From Rhizobium nepotum 39/7 (GTDB taxonomy: Bacteria; Pseudomonadota; Alphaproteobacteria; Rhizobiales; Rhizobiaceae): a stretch of DNA of 64,000 nt. Positions within the stretch are counted from its first letter, which is position 1. Each line of letters starts with the position of its first letter. The stretch is taken from positions 62,001-126,000 of the forward strand of contig NZ_JWJH01000003.1 of the NCBI RefSeq assembly GCF_000949865.1, given 5' to 3'. Below are positions 45,630 to 56,845 of the stretch, piece after piece. The notes under the pieces were generated by a model, which had not been told where the DNA came from, made no database searches, and saw only the letters and a program-made list of their open reading frames with translations. Both the position numbers and the translations under genes were made by a program.

Positions 45630-46640
45630 TCAGAAAATCTTCGAGAACTGATCGATGTTCTTGGCGTCGTAGATGAACGGATCGGCCATCGCCGCTTCGC
45701 TGTTTTCGCCAACCTTGATCTTGCCCATGCGGCCCGCTTCGATTTCCGAGCCCGGCTTGCCGTCTGCTTCACCCTTCACGAGGCGATAGGCGATCTGGGT
45801 GGCGGAATAGCCGAGGTCGATCGGGTTCCAGATGGCGAATTCCTTGGTCGCGCCGGATTTGATGGCTCCGGCCATTTCGGACGGCAGGCCAAGGCCGGTC
45901 ACAAAGACCTGACCGATTTTGCCCGCATCCTTCACGGCCTGCGAGGCGGCGAGAACGCCAACGGTCGTCGGGGCAACGATAACCTTCACGTTCGGCTGCG
46001 AGGAAAGCAGGCCCTGCGCCTCGCGGTAGCTCTTGTCGGCAAGGTCATCACCATAAACGGTGGTGACGAGGTTGAGGCCGGGGAAATCCTTGAGCTGCTT
46101 CTTCATCTCGCCGATCCAGACATTCTGGTTCGTAGAGGTGGTGGTGGCCGACAGGATGGCGAAATCGCCCTTGCCGCCTTCCAGATGCGCTGCAGCGAGC
46201 TGCAGGCACATCTTGCCGATCAGCGCGTTGGACGAGGGGTTGAGCTGGAGAATGCGGCCTTCAGGCGCAACGCCAGAATCCCAGGAAATGACCTTGATGC
46301 CGCGCTGCGTCGCCTTTTTCAGCGCGGGAACAACGGCGTCCGGGTCATTTGCGGAAATGGCGATGGCATCGACGCCCTGCGCGATCAGCGAATTGATGAC
46401 TTCGATCTGTCCTTCCGCCGTGGTGCTGGTCGGACCCGTATAGATGATCTCGACGCCGCCGAGGTCTTTTGCGGCCTCTTGCGCGCCCTTGTTGGCAGCT
46501 TCGAAAAAGCCGTTGCCGAGCGATTTGACTACCAGGGCGATCTTCACGTCGGCGGCCTGGGCAATGCCGCCAAGGCCCGCGACGGAGAGCGCCGTGCTGA
46601 GCGCCAGGACGCTCGTCAATGTTCTGCGTGTAAGTTTCAT
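45630..46640 (-). CDS. rhaS: Rhamnose ABC transporter substrate-binding protein RhaS
   Basis: A 336-residue periplasmic binding protein of the RbsB/CUT2 type. It has a signal peptide (KLTRRTLTSVLALSTALSVAG, cleavage near AQAAD), then KIALVVKSLGNGFFEAANKGA (about 29), ISANDPDAVVPALKKA (about 95) and VISWDSGVAPEGR (about 117). It should deliver L-rhamnose to RhaTPQ. It follows rhaR by 47 bases and is followed by the large inverted repeat, which may protect its message. In rhizobial naming RhaS is a binding protein, not the AraC-type activator of E. coli. Confidence 0.94.
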   Translation of the reverse strand: MKLTRRTLTSVLALSTALSVAGLGGIAQAADVKIALVVKSLGNGFFEAANKGAQEAAKDLGGVEIIYTGPTSTTAEGQIEVINSLIAQGVDAIAISANDPDAVVPALKKATQRGIKVISWDSGVAPEGRILQLNPSSNALIGKMCLQLAAAHLEGGKGDFAILSATTTSTNQNVWIGEMKKQLKDFPGLNLVTTVYGDDLADKSYREAQGLLSSQPNVKVIVAPTTVGVLAASQAVKDAGKIGQVFVTGLGLPSEMAGAIKSGATKEFAIWNPIDLGYSATQIAYRLVKGEADGKPGSEIEAGRMGKIKVGENSEAAMADPFIYDAKNIDQFSKIF

Positions 46641-46687
46641 GTCTCTTTTCCTCCCGTTTTGAACGTTGTTTTCCTGATCGGTGCTCC

Positions 46688-47518
46688 TCAGGCGACCGAA
46701 GAAGAATTCTCCTCATCCGGCGGGCGGGCTATCTTGCCATCCCCCGCCGCGCCGGCGATTAGCAATTCGACGCCGGCATTTTCCACCATCCGCGCCGCCT
46801 CGTCCGAAATCCCGTCATCGGTGATGATGGTCGAGACGTTTTCGAGCGGGCATAAAATCAGACTGGATCGTTTTTTGAACTTCGAGGAATCGACCATCAC
46901 GATCAACTCTTCCGCCTGTCGCATCAGCTTCTGCTCGCTCTGGATCACCAGCGCGTCGGATTCCATGATGCCGAGCGCACCCACGCCCTGTGCGCCGAGA
47001 AAAATCCGCCGTGCATAAAAATTGCGAATCGCATCATTCTCGAAGGGCGACAGGATAAGGCTCTGGTCGCGATAGATCGCGCCACCTGGCACGCTGACAT
47101 TGCATTTGGAATGTTTGACCAGATGTTCGGCAATCGCGAAGGAATTTGTCATCACCTGCAGCCGTCGCGCCGCCATGTAATGCACCATCTGGAATGTGGT
47201 CGTGCCGCCATTCAGGATGATCGCATCGCCGTCATTGCACAGATCGACCGCCTTGCGCGCAATTGCGCGTTTCTTATCGATATTGACCGATTCGGAGACG
47301 CGGAAAGGCCGCGCGGCCAGATTGCCCAGCTGCGGCGGATGCACCGCTTCCGCCCCGCCACGCACGCGCCGCAACTTGCCCTGAACGTGCAGCGACGCGA
47401 TATCCCTGCGGATCGTCGCTTCGGACGCATCCGTCAGTTCGGCAATATCCTGCACCGTCACGACAGCTTTTTCCTGTGTGGCGCTCAAGATGATGCGATG
47501 GCGTTCGCGTTCGTGCAT
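46688..47518 (-). CDS. rhaR: DeoR-family rhamnose repressor RhaR
   Basis: A 276-residue DeoR-type regulator. The N-terminal winged helix (about 3-60) shows HERERHRIILSATQEK then ELTDASEATIRRDIASLHVQGKLRRV, the typical DeoR DNA-binding block. The C-terminal sensor domain carries AIILNGGTTTFQMVHYM and the VDSSKF motif of the DeoR sugar-phosphate-binding fold. It heads rhaRSTPQUK, with a consensus-like promoter, and is divergent from rhaD. The inverted repeat in between is its likely operator. In R. leguminosarum RhaR negatively controls both transcripts. Confidence 0.93.
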   Translation of the reverse strand: MHERERHRIILSATQEKAVVTVQDIAELTDASEATIRRDIASLHVQGKLRRVRGGAEAVHPPQLGNLAARPFRVSESVNIDKKRAIARKAVDLCNDGDAIILNGGTTTFQMVHYMAARRLQVMTNSFAIAEHLVKHSKCNVSVPGGAIYRDQSLILSPFENDAIRNFYARRIFLGAQGVGALGIMESDALVIQSEQKLMRQAEELIVMVDSSKFKKRSSLILCPLENVSTIITDDGISDEAARMVENAGVELLIAGAAGDGKIARPPDEENSSSVA

Positions 47519-47536
47519 GGGGTCCTCCTGATCGTG

Positions 47537-47564
47537 ATTATTCGCAATCTTTTTACGTTGTCAA
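47537..47564 (-). promoter_or_regulatory. Promoter of rhaR operon
   Basis: On the minus strand a perfect TTGACA (47564-47559) is followed after 16 bases by AATAAT (47542-47537). The -35 box lies inside the left arm of the operator repeat. Confidence 0.6.
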
Positions 47565-47631
47565 TCAAGAACGATCAAATTAATCAATATCGCGCTACAA
47601 CATGAAAATTTATGATCGTTTTTGATTGACA
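47559..47631. promoter_or_regulatory. Divergent rha operator: 19-bp inverted repeat
   Basis: TGTCAATCAAGAACGATCA (47559-47577) and TGATCGTTTTTGATTGACA (47613-47631) are inverted copies matching at 18 of 19 positions, with centres 54 bases apart, about five helical turns. Each arm contains the TTGACA -35 box of the promoter that reads away from it. A repressor bound at both arms could occlude both promoters and could bridge them by looping; RhaR is the obvious candidate. Confidence 0.75.
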
Positions 47632-47654
47632 TTATGCTTTTGTATGCGCGATAT
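47626..47654 (+). promoter_or_regulatory. Putative promoter of rhaDI
   Basis: A perfect TTGACA (47626-47631) sits in the right operator arm. The best -10 match after 17 bases is CGATAT (47649-47654), a poor hexamer, so the -10 position is uncertain. Confidence 0.45.
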
Positions 47655-47718
47655 CTGCCATCAACGGAGGCGGGCCGATATCGGCGCCGCGAATACAGAC
47701 TTGACTTGGGAGGAAGAC

Positions 47719-49815
47719 ATGACGGGAAAATCCCGCCTTCTCGAAAGCCGTTGGGACGATGCCTATGCCAAGACGCTCGATGAGCCAGGCAAGCTGCTTT
47801 ATCGCTCCAATCTGCTCGGCGCCGACAAGCGCATCACCAATTACGGCGGCGGAAACACATCCGCAAAGGTGCTTGAAACCGATCCACTGACCGGCGAAAA
47901 GGTTCGCGTCATGTGGGTGAAAGGGTCCGGCGGCGATGTCGGCACCATCAAGCTCGACGGCTTTTCGACGCTTTATCTCGACAAGCTGGAAGCGCTGAAG
48001 GGCCTTTACAAGGGCGTCGAGGACGAAGACCGCATGGTCGGCTTCCTGCCGCATTGCACCTTCAATCTCAACCCGCGCGCGGCCTCCATCGATACGCCGC
48101 TGCATGGTTTCGTGCCTTTCGATCATGTCGATCACATGCATCCGGATGCGATCATCGCTATCGCCGCTTCGAAGAATTCGAAGGAATTGACACAGCAGAT
48201 CTTCGGCGATGACATCGGCTGGCTTCCCTGGCGTCGTCCCGGCTTCCAGCTCGGTCTCGATCTCGAGGCTTTCGTAAAGGCCAATCCAAAGGCCAAGGGC
48301 GTTGTGCTGGAAAGCCACGGCCTGTTCACCTGGGATAACGACGCCAAGGCGTGTTACGAACTGACGCTCGCCATCATCAACAAGGCGATCGAATGGTTTG
48401 CCGCGCAGACCGAAGGCAAGACGATTTTCGGCGGTGCTGTGGCCAGGAGCCTGCCGGTTGCCGAACGACGTGCCATTGTTGCCCGGCTGATGCCGGAAAT
48501 CCGTGGTCGCATCGGCCGTGAAGAACGCAAGCTCGGCCATTTCGACGATCAGGACGCGGTTCTCGAATTCGTCAATTCCAAGGATCTGAAGCCGCTCGGC
48601 AATCTCGGCACATCCTGCCCGGATCACTTCCTGCGCACGAAAATCCGCCCGTTGATCCTTGATCTCGATACGGCGAAGCCCGATGTGGACGCGCTGACGG
48701 CGGGTCTCGACAAGGCGCTTGAGGCCTACCGGGCCGATTACGTCAGATATTACGAAGCGTGCCGCCACGATAATTCGCCTGCTATACGTGATCCGAACCC
48801 GGTGATTTTCCTGATCCCCGGTGTCGGCATGTTGTCCTTTGCCAAGGATAAGGCCACCGCCCGCATCGCCGGTGAATTTTACGTCAACGCCATCAACGTC
48901 ATGCGCGGTGCTTCCACCGTGTCCGAATATCAGGGCCTTCCCGAACAGGAAGCCTTCGATATCGAATATTGGCTGCTGGAAGAGGCGAAGCTGCAGCGCA
49001 TGCCGAAGCCGAAAAGCCTTGCCGGCCGTGTGGCCTTCGTCACCGGTGGCGCCGGCGGCATCGGCCGGGCGACGGCGGAAAGGCTGGCGGCTGAGGGCGC
49101 CTGTGTTGTGCTGGCCGATATCGACGAGGCGGCGCTGGAAGCCGCCAAGGGCGATTTCGTCAAGCGCTATAGCGCGGATGCGGTGCGCAGCGTGAAGCTG
49201 GATGTAACGCAGGAAGACGCGGTCATTTCGGCCTTTGCGGAAGCGAGCGTGGAATTCGGCGGCGTGGATATTCTCGTCTCCAATGCCGGCATCGCTTCCT
49301 CCGCGCCGGTGGAGGAAACCACGCTTGCCATGTGGAACAAGAATATCGATATTCTCGCGACAGGCTATTTTCTCGTGTCTCGGGAAGCGTTCCGGCTGCT
49401 GCGTCGTCAGAATCTCGGCGGCAACGTGGTGTTTGTCGCCTCGAAAAACGGTCTCGCCTCTTCGCCCAATGCTTCCGCCTATTGCACGGCGAAGGCGGCG
49501 GAAATTCATCTTGCCCGTTGCCTTGCCCTCGAAGGGGCGGAGGCGGGCATCCGTGTCAACACCGTCAATCCCGACGCCGTGTTGCGTGGCTCGAAGATCT
49601 GGAACGGCGAGTGGCGCGAGCAGCGCGCGGCCTCTTCCAAGATCGAGGTGACCGATCTGGAGGAGCATTATCGCAAGCGCTCTATGCTGAAGCTCAACGT
49701 GTTCCCGGAAGATATCGCCGAGGCGATCTACTTCCTGGCGTCGGACGCTTCCGCCAAATCGACCGGCAACATCATCAATGTCGATGCCGGAAACGCACAG
49801 AGCTTCACACGATAA
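47719..49815 (+). CDS. rhaD: Bifunctional rhamnulose-1-phosphate aldolase / lactaldehyde dehydrogenase RhaD
   Basis: A 698-residue two-domain enzyme. The N-terminal class II aldolase/adducin domain (about 1-400) has NYGGGNTSAKV, the metal-binding FDHVDHMHPDA and a third His region VVLESHGLFTW; it cleaves rhamnulose-1-phosphate to dihydroxyacetone phosphate and L-lactaldehyde. The C-terminal short-chain dehydrogenase domain (about 435-698) has the NAD-binding TGGAGGIGRA, NAG motif and YCTAKAA active site (YxxxK), and should convert the lactaldehyde. The ATG at 47719 follows GGGAGGAAG; the upstream in-frame starts lie in the promoter. Confidence 0.96.
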   Translation: MTGKSRLLESRWDDAYAKTLDEPGKLLYRSNLLGADKRITNYGGGNTSAKVLETDPLTGEKVRVMWVKGSGGDVGTIKLDGFSTLYLDKLEALKGLYKGVEDEDRMVGFLPHCTFNLNPRAASIDTPLHGFVPFDHVDHMHPDAIIAIAASKNSKELTQQIFGDDIGWLPWRRPGFQLGLDLEAFVKANPKAKGVVLESHGLFTWDNDAKACYELTLAIINKAIEWFAAQTEGKTIFGGAVARSLPVAERRAIVARLMPEIRGRIGREERKLGHFDDQDAVLEFVNSKDLKPLGNLGTSCPDHFLRTKIRPLILDLDTAKPDVDALTAGLDKALEAYRADYVRYYEACRHDNSPAIRDPNPVIFLIPGVGMLSFAKDKATARIAGEFYVNAINVMRGASTVSEYQGLPEQEAFDIEYWLLEEAKLQRMPKPKSLAGRVAFVTGGAGGIGRATAERLAAEGACVVLADIDEAALEAAKGDFVKRYSADAVRSVKLDVTQEDAVISAFAEASVEFGGVDILVSNAGIASSAPVEETTLAMWNKNIDILATGYFLVSREAFRLLRRQNLGGNVVFVASKNGLASSPNASAYCTAKAAEIHLARCLALEGAEAGIRVNTVNPDAVLRGSKIWNGEWREQRAASSKIEVTDLEEHYRKRSMLKLNVFPEDIAEAIYFLASDASAKSTGNIINVDAGNAQSFTR

Positions 49816-49866
49816 GAGGGGACGGTAACAGGCGGCGGCATCGCCGCCATTACCGGGGAGGAAGAG

Positions 49867-51159
49867 ATGACCGACACGAAAATCGCTGTTGATGTGATAG
49901 CGGCCGAAAATGACAAGCGCGCCGCCGCGCTGAAGGACGATTACGAGGCGCTGGGCAACCAGCTTGCGCGCCGCAACATCGATATCAATGCTGTCACCGC
50001 CAAGGTCGCGGAATTCTTCGTCGCCGTGCCTTCCTGGGGTGTCGGCACCGGCGGTACCCGTTTTGCCCGCTTTCCGGGTGAGGGCGAACCGCGCGGCATT
50101 TTCGACAAGCTCGACGATTGCGCCGTCATCAACCACCTGACGCGGGCCACGCCGAATGTTTCCCTGCATATTCCGTGGGACAAGCAAGACCCGAAGCGGT
50201 TGAAGGCCCATGCCGACGCGCTCGGCCTCGGCTTCGACGCGATGAATTCCAACACCTTCTCGGATGCGCCTGGCCAGAGCCGTTCCTACAAATACGGTTC
50301 GCTCAGCCACACGGATGCCGCAACGCGGCAACAGGCTATCGAGCACAACATCGAATGTATCGAGATCGGTAAAGCCATCGGCTCCAAGGCGCTGACGGTG
50401 TGGGTGGGCGATGGCTCCAACTTTCCTGGTCAGAGCAATTTCACCAGAAGCTTCGAGCGTTATCTCGCCGGCATGGCCGATATCTACAAGGCGCTGCCGG
50501 ATGACTGGCGCATTTTTTCCGAACACAAGATGTATGAGCCGGCGTTTTATTCGTCCGTCGTGCAGGATTGGGGCACCAATTACCTCATCGCCAATACGCT
50601 CGGCGAAAAGGCCTTCTGCCTCGTTGATCTCGGTCACCATGCGCCGAACACCAATATCGAGATGATCGTCGCCCGCCTCATCCAGTTCGGCAAGCTCGGC
50701 GGTTTCCATTTCAACGATTCCAAATATGGCGATGACGATCTGGATGCCGGCTCAATCGAGCCTTATCGCCTGTTCCTCGTCTTTAACGAACTGGTGGATG
50801 CGGAGCATCGCGGCGTAAAGGGTTTCCATCCCGCCCATATGATCGACCAGTCGCACAATGTGACGGACCCGATCGAAAGCCTGATTTCCAGCGCCAACGA
50901 AATCCGCCGCGCCTATGCGCAAGCTCTGCTGGTGGATCGCGCGGCTCTGGATGGCTACCAACAGGACAACGATGCGCTGATGGCAACCGATACGCTGAAA
51001 CGGGCCTATCGCACCGATGTTGAACCGGTTCTCGCCAGGGCGCGGCAACTGGCGGGCGGCGCGATCGATCCGGTCGCGACCTACAGGGCGAGCGGTTATC
51101 GCAGCCATGTTGCGGCGGAACGTCCGGCCTCGGTCGGCGGTAGCGGCGGGATTGTTTAG
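49867..51159 (+). CDS. rhaI: L-rhamnose isomerase RhaI
   Basis: A 430-residue isomerase of the rhizobial/Pseudomonas stutzeri type, distinct from E. coli RhaA. It converts L-rhamnose to L-rhamnulose with a TIM-barrel metal site. Metal ligands are in the VWVGDGSNFPGQSNF (about 178), FSEHKMYEPAFYSS (about 219), LVDLGHHAPNTNIE (about 255) and GGFHFNDSKYGDDDLDAG (about 278) blocks. GGGGAGGAAGAG precedes the ATG, 51 bases after rhaD. It completes the two-gene rhaDI transcript and is followed by a palindromic repeat. Confidence 0.95.
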   Translation: MTDTKIAVDVIAAENDKRAAALKDDYEALGNQLARRNIDINAVTAKVAEFFVAVPSWGVGTGGTRFARFPGEGEPRGIFDKLDDCAVINHLTRATPNVSLHIPWDKQDPKRLKAHADALGLGFDAMNSNTFSDAPGQSRSYKYGSLSHTDAATRQQAIEHNIECIEIGKAIGSKALTVWVGDGSNFPGQSNFTRSFERYLAGMADIYKALPDDWRIFSEHKMYEPAFYSSVVQDWGTNYLIANTLGEKAFCLVDLGHHAPNTNIEMIVARLIQFGKLGGFHFNDSKYGDDDLDAGSIEPYRLFLVFNELVDAEHRGVKGFHPAHMIDQSHNVTDPIESLISSANEIRRAYAQALLVDRAALDGYQQDNDALMATDTLKRAYRTDVEPVLARARQLAGGAIDPVATYRASGYRSHVAAERPASVGGSGGIV

Positions 51160-51224
51160 GGGGCGGGGTTTGAGGGGATAGGCGGAGAAGCCGAGCCTTC
51201 TTACAAACCTTGCCTCAAGCGCGA

Positions 51225-51310
51225 CGTCATCCTCGGCCTTGTGCCGAGGATTTGCCAAAATTCACAAAATCGATAGGTAGCAGATGCTCGGGACAGGCCC
51301 GAGCATGACG
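51225..51310. repeat. Paired palindromic repeat between rhaI and panB
   Basis: Two hairpins, ATCCTCGGC-CTTGT-GCCGAGGAT (51229-51251) and ATGCTCGGG-ACAGG-CCCGAGCAT (51284-51306), lie within outer inverted ends CGTCAT (51225-51230) and ATGACG (51305-51310). The arrangement is common in rhizobial intergenic regions. It sits between two convergent genes and may also act as a transcription end. Confidence 0.75.
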
Positions 51311-51325
51311 AGGGTATTGGTTCCG

Positions 51326-52165
51326 TCACTCCCCCGAAGGCGCTTGCTTGCGAACCTGAAACGTATGTTCCGACCCCGGAAAGGCGCCGGAGCGCACCTC
51401 GTCGGCGTAAGTTGCCGCCGCTTGCGAGACGGTCGACCCCAGATCCGCGAAACGCTTGACGAATTTCGGTTTGAAGTCGGTGAAGAGGCCGAGCATGTCG
51501 TCGGAAACGAGCACCTGCCCATCGCAGGCCGGCGATGCGCCAATGCCGACGGTTGGGGCGGCGAGCTTTTCGGTCAGTTCGCGGGCGAGCGGTTCGACGG
51601 TGCCTTCCACGACGATGGCAAAGGCGCCAGCCTGATCGACCGCAATCGCATCGCGCCAGATTTTCTGCGTTTCCGCGTCCGAATGCCCGAGCGAGCGGAA
51701 CCCTCCGGCGGTATGGACCAGCTGCGGCATCAGCCCGACATGGCCAAACACCGGAATGCCGCGGGCCACCAGAAAAGCGATGGTTTCCGCCATTTCCTCG
51801 CCGCCTTCCAGCTTCACGCCGTCGCAACCGGTCTCCTGCATCACCCGCACGGCATTGCGAAACGCCTGTTCCTTCGATTCCTGATAGGTCCCGAAGGGCA
51901 GGTCGACGATGACGCAGGCGTGTTCGACGCCGCGCATGACGGCACGGCCGTGGGCAATCATCATATCCAGCGTGACGCCCACCGTCGTATCCATGCCGTA
52001 AAGCACCATGCCGAGGGAATCTCCTACCAGCAGCAGATCGCAATGCGGATCGAGCAGGCGGGTTATCGGCGTCGTATAGGCGGTGAGGCAGACGATGTGC
52101 GCCTCGCCTTTCATCTGCCGGATGGAGGCCGTGGTCAGCCGCTTGTGTTTCCCGTGCGTGCTCAT
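51326..52165 (-). CDS. panB: 3-methyl-2-oxobutanoate hydroxymethyltransferase PanB
   Basis: A 279-residue enzyme of pantothenate synthesis, forming ketopantoate from 2-oxoisovalerate and methylene-tetrahydrofolate. Conserved blocks: [14 protein letters not shown] (about 26), [14 protein letters not shown] (metal-binding Asp, about 48), EGGEEMAE near 119, and [11 protein letters not shown] near 140. Length is normal. Its start overlaps the panC stop by 4 bases (ATGA). It shares the substrate 2-oxoisovalerate with the bkd dehydrogenase encoded 10 kb away, though the two pathways compete. Confidence 0.96.
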   Translation of the reverse strand: MSTHGKHKRLTTASIRQMKGEAHIVCLTAYTTPITRLLDPHCDLLLVGDSLGMVLYGMDTTVGVTLDMMIAHGRAVMRGVEHACVIVDLPFGTYQESKEQAFRNAVRVMQETGCDGVKLEGGEEMAETIAFLVARGIPVFGHVGLMPQLVHTAGGFRSLGHSDAETQKIWRDAIAVDQAGAFAIVVEGTVEPLARELTEKLAAPTVGIGASPACDGQVLVSDDMLGLFTDFKPKFVKRFADLGSTVSQAAATYADEVRSGAFPGSEHTFQVRKQAPSGE

Positions 52166-53040
52166 CGTGCAGCCTCCTGTTTGCCGGGTTTATCACGTCC
52201 GATAACGCGGTTGTCGAGCAGGCGGGTGCTGCCCACCCGCACAAATAGCGCCACCAGCACAGGCCCCGCCTGCAACGAAGCAACGGGGGCCAGCGTGTCG
52301 GGATCGCGCACTGCCACGACTTCGGGCGATGCCAGCTTCTCGGCGGCGATGAATTTCTCTATTGCCGCTTCGAAAGTGGCCGGATCGTCGCAGCCTTCAT
52401 TATAGAGCCGTTCCGCCTCATCGAGCGCGCGTGGCACGATAACGGCGGCGGCGCGCTCCGCAGGGCTCAGATAGACATTGCGCGAGGAGCAGGCGAGGCC
52501 ATCCGCCTCACGCACGGTGGCGACCGGAACGACCCGGACCGGCTGGGCGAGATCTTCCACCATGCGCCGGATCAGCGTCACCTGCTGGTAGTCCTTTTCG
52601 CCGAAATAGGCCGCATCCGGCTGAACGAGATTAAAAAGCTTGGTGACGACGGTGGTAACGCCGGCGAAATGGCCCGGCCGCACCGCGCCTTCCAGCTGGC
52701 TACCCAGTTCTGGCACATCCACCACGGTCTGCATCGGGCGCGGATACATCTCCGCGACTTCCGGTGCGAAAAGAATATCGACGCCCGCCTCTTCCAGCAG
52801 CGCGCTGTCGCGGGCGAGATCGCGGGGGTAACGGGCAAGATCCTCATTCGCCCCGAATTGCAGCGGGTTGACGAAGATCGAGACCACCGTCACGTCGTTC
52901 TCCGCCTTGGCTTTGGCAACGAGCGTCAGATGGCCGATATGGAGAAAGCCCATGGTCGGCACGAAGCCGACGGTCTTGCCATCGCGGCGAAACGTGGCGG
53001 TCAGGCCGCGCAATTCGGCGACGGTTTTTACAAGGCGCAT
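52162..53040 (-). CDS. panC: Pantothenate synthetase PanC
   Basis: An ATP-dependent ligase of about 292 residues joining pantoate and beta-alanine. The nucleotidyl-transferase motifs are intact: [14 protein letters not shown] (HIGH, about 27-40), [27 protein letters not shown] (about 155) and the KMSKS-like SSRNVYLSP near 190. The start at 53040 follows GGAGGAGAG; longer upstream readings are not homologous. It is the first gene of panC-panB. Confidence 0.96.
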   Translation of the reverse strand: MRLVKTVAELRGLTATFRRDGKTVGFVPTMGFLHIGHLTLVAKAKAENDVTVVSIFVNPLQFGANEDLARYPRDLARDSALLEEAGVDILFAPEVAEMYPRPMQTVVDVPELGSQLEGAVRPGHFAGVTTVVTKLFNLVQPDAAYFGEKDYQQVTLIRRMVEDLAQPVRVVPVATVREADGLACSSRNVYLSPAERAAAVIVPRALDEAERLYNEGCDDPATFEAAIEKFIAAEKLASPEVVAVRDPDTLAPVASLQAGPVLVALFVRVGSTRLLDNRVIGRDKPGKQEAAR

Positions 53041-53086
53041 AGGCTCTCCTCCGGCTCCCCGATCGCCCTCCGGCGAAAGGTGCTGG

Positions 53087-53115
53087 ATAGAACTCGATTT
53101 GCCGAACGGGGTCAA
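53087..53115 (-). promoter_or_regulatory. Putative panCB promoter
   Basis: On the minus strand TTGACC (53115-53110) and TTCTAT (53092-53087) are 17 bases apart, giving a leader of about 40 bases to panC. The -10 match is weak. Confidence 0.35.
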
Positions 53116-53158
53116 CGCGGCTGCGGGCATAATATCGATTAAGACCTTGAGTGGCGGT

Positions 53159-53935
53159 TCAGGACCCGCGAACCCAGATAGGCGGGCGTTTTTCAGCAAA
53201 TGCCTGTCGGCCTTCGCGCGCCTCTTCGCCGCTGCTGATCTTCGCGATGACGCTTTCGGCAAAGGCAAGCCGTTCGACTGACGGCATGTCGCGCATCGCC
53301 AGTAACGCGGCCTTTCCGGCTGCGATCGCGCCCGGTGCATTCTGCCGCAAGCGGGCGAGAACCTCCTCGATAACACTGTCGAGTTCGGCGGATGGCACTG
53401 CGCGGTTGATAAGGCCGATGCGTTCGGCTTCTGCGGCGGTGACCGGTTGCCCGAGATAGGCCATTTCGTGCAGCCGGCTCAGCGGTATTTTGGCCAGAAG
53501 TTTCGCGGCCACCATGGCCGGGAAAAGCCCGACGCGAACTTCCGGCAGGCCGAACTCAGCATGATCGGCGGCATAAACAAGATCACAAGCCGCGATAAGG
53601 CCGAGCCCGCCCGCCAGCACCCGCCCGTTGATGCGGGCGATGACGATCTTGTCGCAGGTCTCGATGGCGCGCATCACGTCAGCGATGGGGTTCGTTCCGG
53701 CGTGCGAGAGGAACATGCCGCCAGCGCTTTCCTTGAGATCGGCCCCGGAGCAGAAGCTGCGGTTTCCTGCCGCCGTTATCACCACGGCACGTAAGTGGTC
53801 GTCGCTGGAGGCTGTCTGGATCGCATGCGTCAAGGCGTCCGTCATCGCCGCGTTCATGGCATTGTGGATTTCCGGCCGGTTGAGCGTCAGCCACAGAACG
53901 TCCTTGCGCTTCTCGCTCAACAACTCATCCGCCAT
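53159..53935 (-). CDS. Enoyl-CoA hydratase, probably methylglutaconyl-CoA hydratase
   Basis: A crotonase of about 258 residues. The oxyanion loop [11 protein letters not shown] (about 63-73), the second loop [19 protein letters not shown] (about 100) and [14 protein letters not shown] with a catalytic Glu (about 127) are present. As the last gene of a cluster that contains all other steps from isovaleryl-CoA to acetoacetate, it most likely hydrates 3-methylglutaconyl-CoA (the LiuC role). The ATG at 53935 has GGAGGG upstream and overlaps the lyase gene by 11 bases. Confidence 0.9.
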   Translation of the reverse strand: MADELLSEKRKDVLWLTLNRPEIHNAMNAAMTDALTHAIQTASSDDHLRAVVITAAGNRSFCSGADLKESAGGMFLSHAGTNPIADVMRAIETCDKIVIARINGRVLAGGLGLIAACDLVYAADHAEFGLPEVRVGLFPAMVAAKLLAKIPLSRLHEMAYLGQPVTAAEAERIGLINRAVPSAELDSVIEEVLARLRQNAPGAIAAGKAALLAMRDMPSVERLAFAESVIAKISSGEEAREGRQAFAEKRPPIWVRGS

Positions 53936-54851
53936 GCGCGTTACCCTCCATTTTTGCCGAAAGCAGCGCTTTTCCGGCGCGGGCCGCACTTGGCCTGCCG
54001 AGATGGCGACTTATCCAGTCCCCGGTTCTTGCCACCGCCATCAGGTCGATGCCGGTTTTAATACCAAGCCCTTGCAGCAGATAAGCAACGTCTTCGGTGG
54101 CGACATTGCCGCTGGCGCCCGGCGCGAACGGGCAACCGCCCAGCCCCGCCACGGAACTGTCGAAAACGGAAATGCCTTCCTCAAGCGAGGCCAGCACATT
54201 GGCGACGCCCTGTCCATAGGTGTCGTGGAAATGCATGGCGAGGTTTTCGCGCGGGATGCGGGTCGATACGTGGTCGATGAGTTTGCGGATTTGGCCGGCC
54301 GTGCCGACGCCGATCGTATCGCCGAGGGAAATTTCGTAGCATCCCATGGCGACAAGCGCCTCGGCCATCGCCGCTACATCATCGGGCGCGACCGCGCCGT
54401 CATAGGGGCAACCGGCGATGCAGGAGACGTAACCGCGCATGCGGATGTTCCGGCTGGCCGCAGCCTCCGCAACATCTCGCAGACGTTCAAGACTTTCGGC
54501 GCGCGAGCAGGCGATATTATGCTGGCTGAAACCTTCGGAGGCGGACACGAAAACGGCGATCTCCGTCACACCCGCCTCGATGGCGGCCTCGAAGCCCTTC
54601 AGATTGGGAACGAGCGCCGGATAGGCGGTGCCGGGTCGGCGTTGGAGACCCTGAAACACATCCTTCGAGCCTGCCATTTGCGGAACTTTTTTAGGCGAGA
54701 CGAAGGCTCCCGCTTCCACCGCTGTCAGTCCGGCCGCAGCCAGCCGCTCGATCAACTCGATTCTGATGGCGGTGGAAACCTCAGCACTTTCGTTTTGCAG
54801 GCCATCGCGTGCACCCACCTCAACGATTTTGACGGTTTGGGGCCAGGCCAT
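53925..54851 (-). CDS. Hydroxymethylglutaryl-CoA lyase
   Basis: About 308 residues. It cleaves HMG-CoA to acetoacetate and acetyl-CoA, the last step of leucine breakdown. The DRE-TIM signature VEVGARDGLQNE is at about 9-20, SCIAGCPYDG near 160, metal-binding HFHDTYGQGVAN near 231-242, and the catalytic-Cys loop GLGGCPFAPGASGNVATED near 262. The start at 54851 lies one base after the mccA stop, so translation is coupled. Confidence 0.95.
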   Translation of the reverse strand: MAWPQTVKIVEVGARDGLQNESAEVSTAIRIELIERLAAAGLTAVEAGAFVSPKKVPQMAGSKDVFQGLQRRPGTAYPALVPNLKGFEAAIEAGVTEIAVFVSASEGFSQHNIACSRAESLERLRDVAEAAASRNIRMRGYVSCIAGCPYDGAVAPDDVAAMAEALVAMGCYEISLGDTIGVGTAGQIRKLIDHVSTRIPRENLAMHFHDTYGQGVANVLASLEEGISVFDSSVAGLGGCPFAPGASGNVATEDVAYLLQGLGIKTGIDLMAVARTGDWISRHLGRPSAARAGKALLSAKMEGNAHGG

Positions 54852-54852
54852 C

Positions 54853-56838
<1,986 letters not shown>

Positions 56839-56845
56839 CGTCGCC

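Noticed and set aside
47632-50709. A 1025-codon open frame on the minus strand opposite rhaD and rhaI
   Set aside because: It is antisense to two genes with clear family motifs and good ribosome sites. Its translation is rich in Arg/Gly/His/Ala with no domain pattern, as expected when third-position GC bias suppresses stop codons on the opposite strand.
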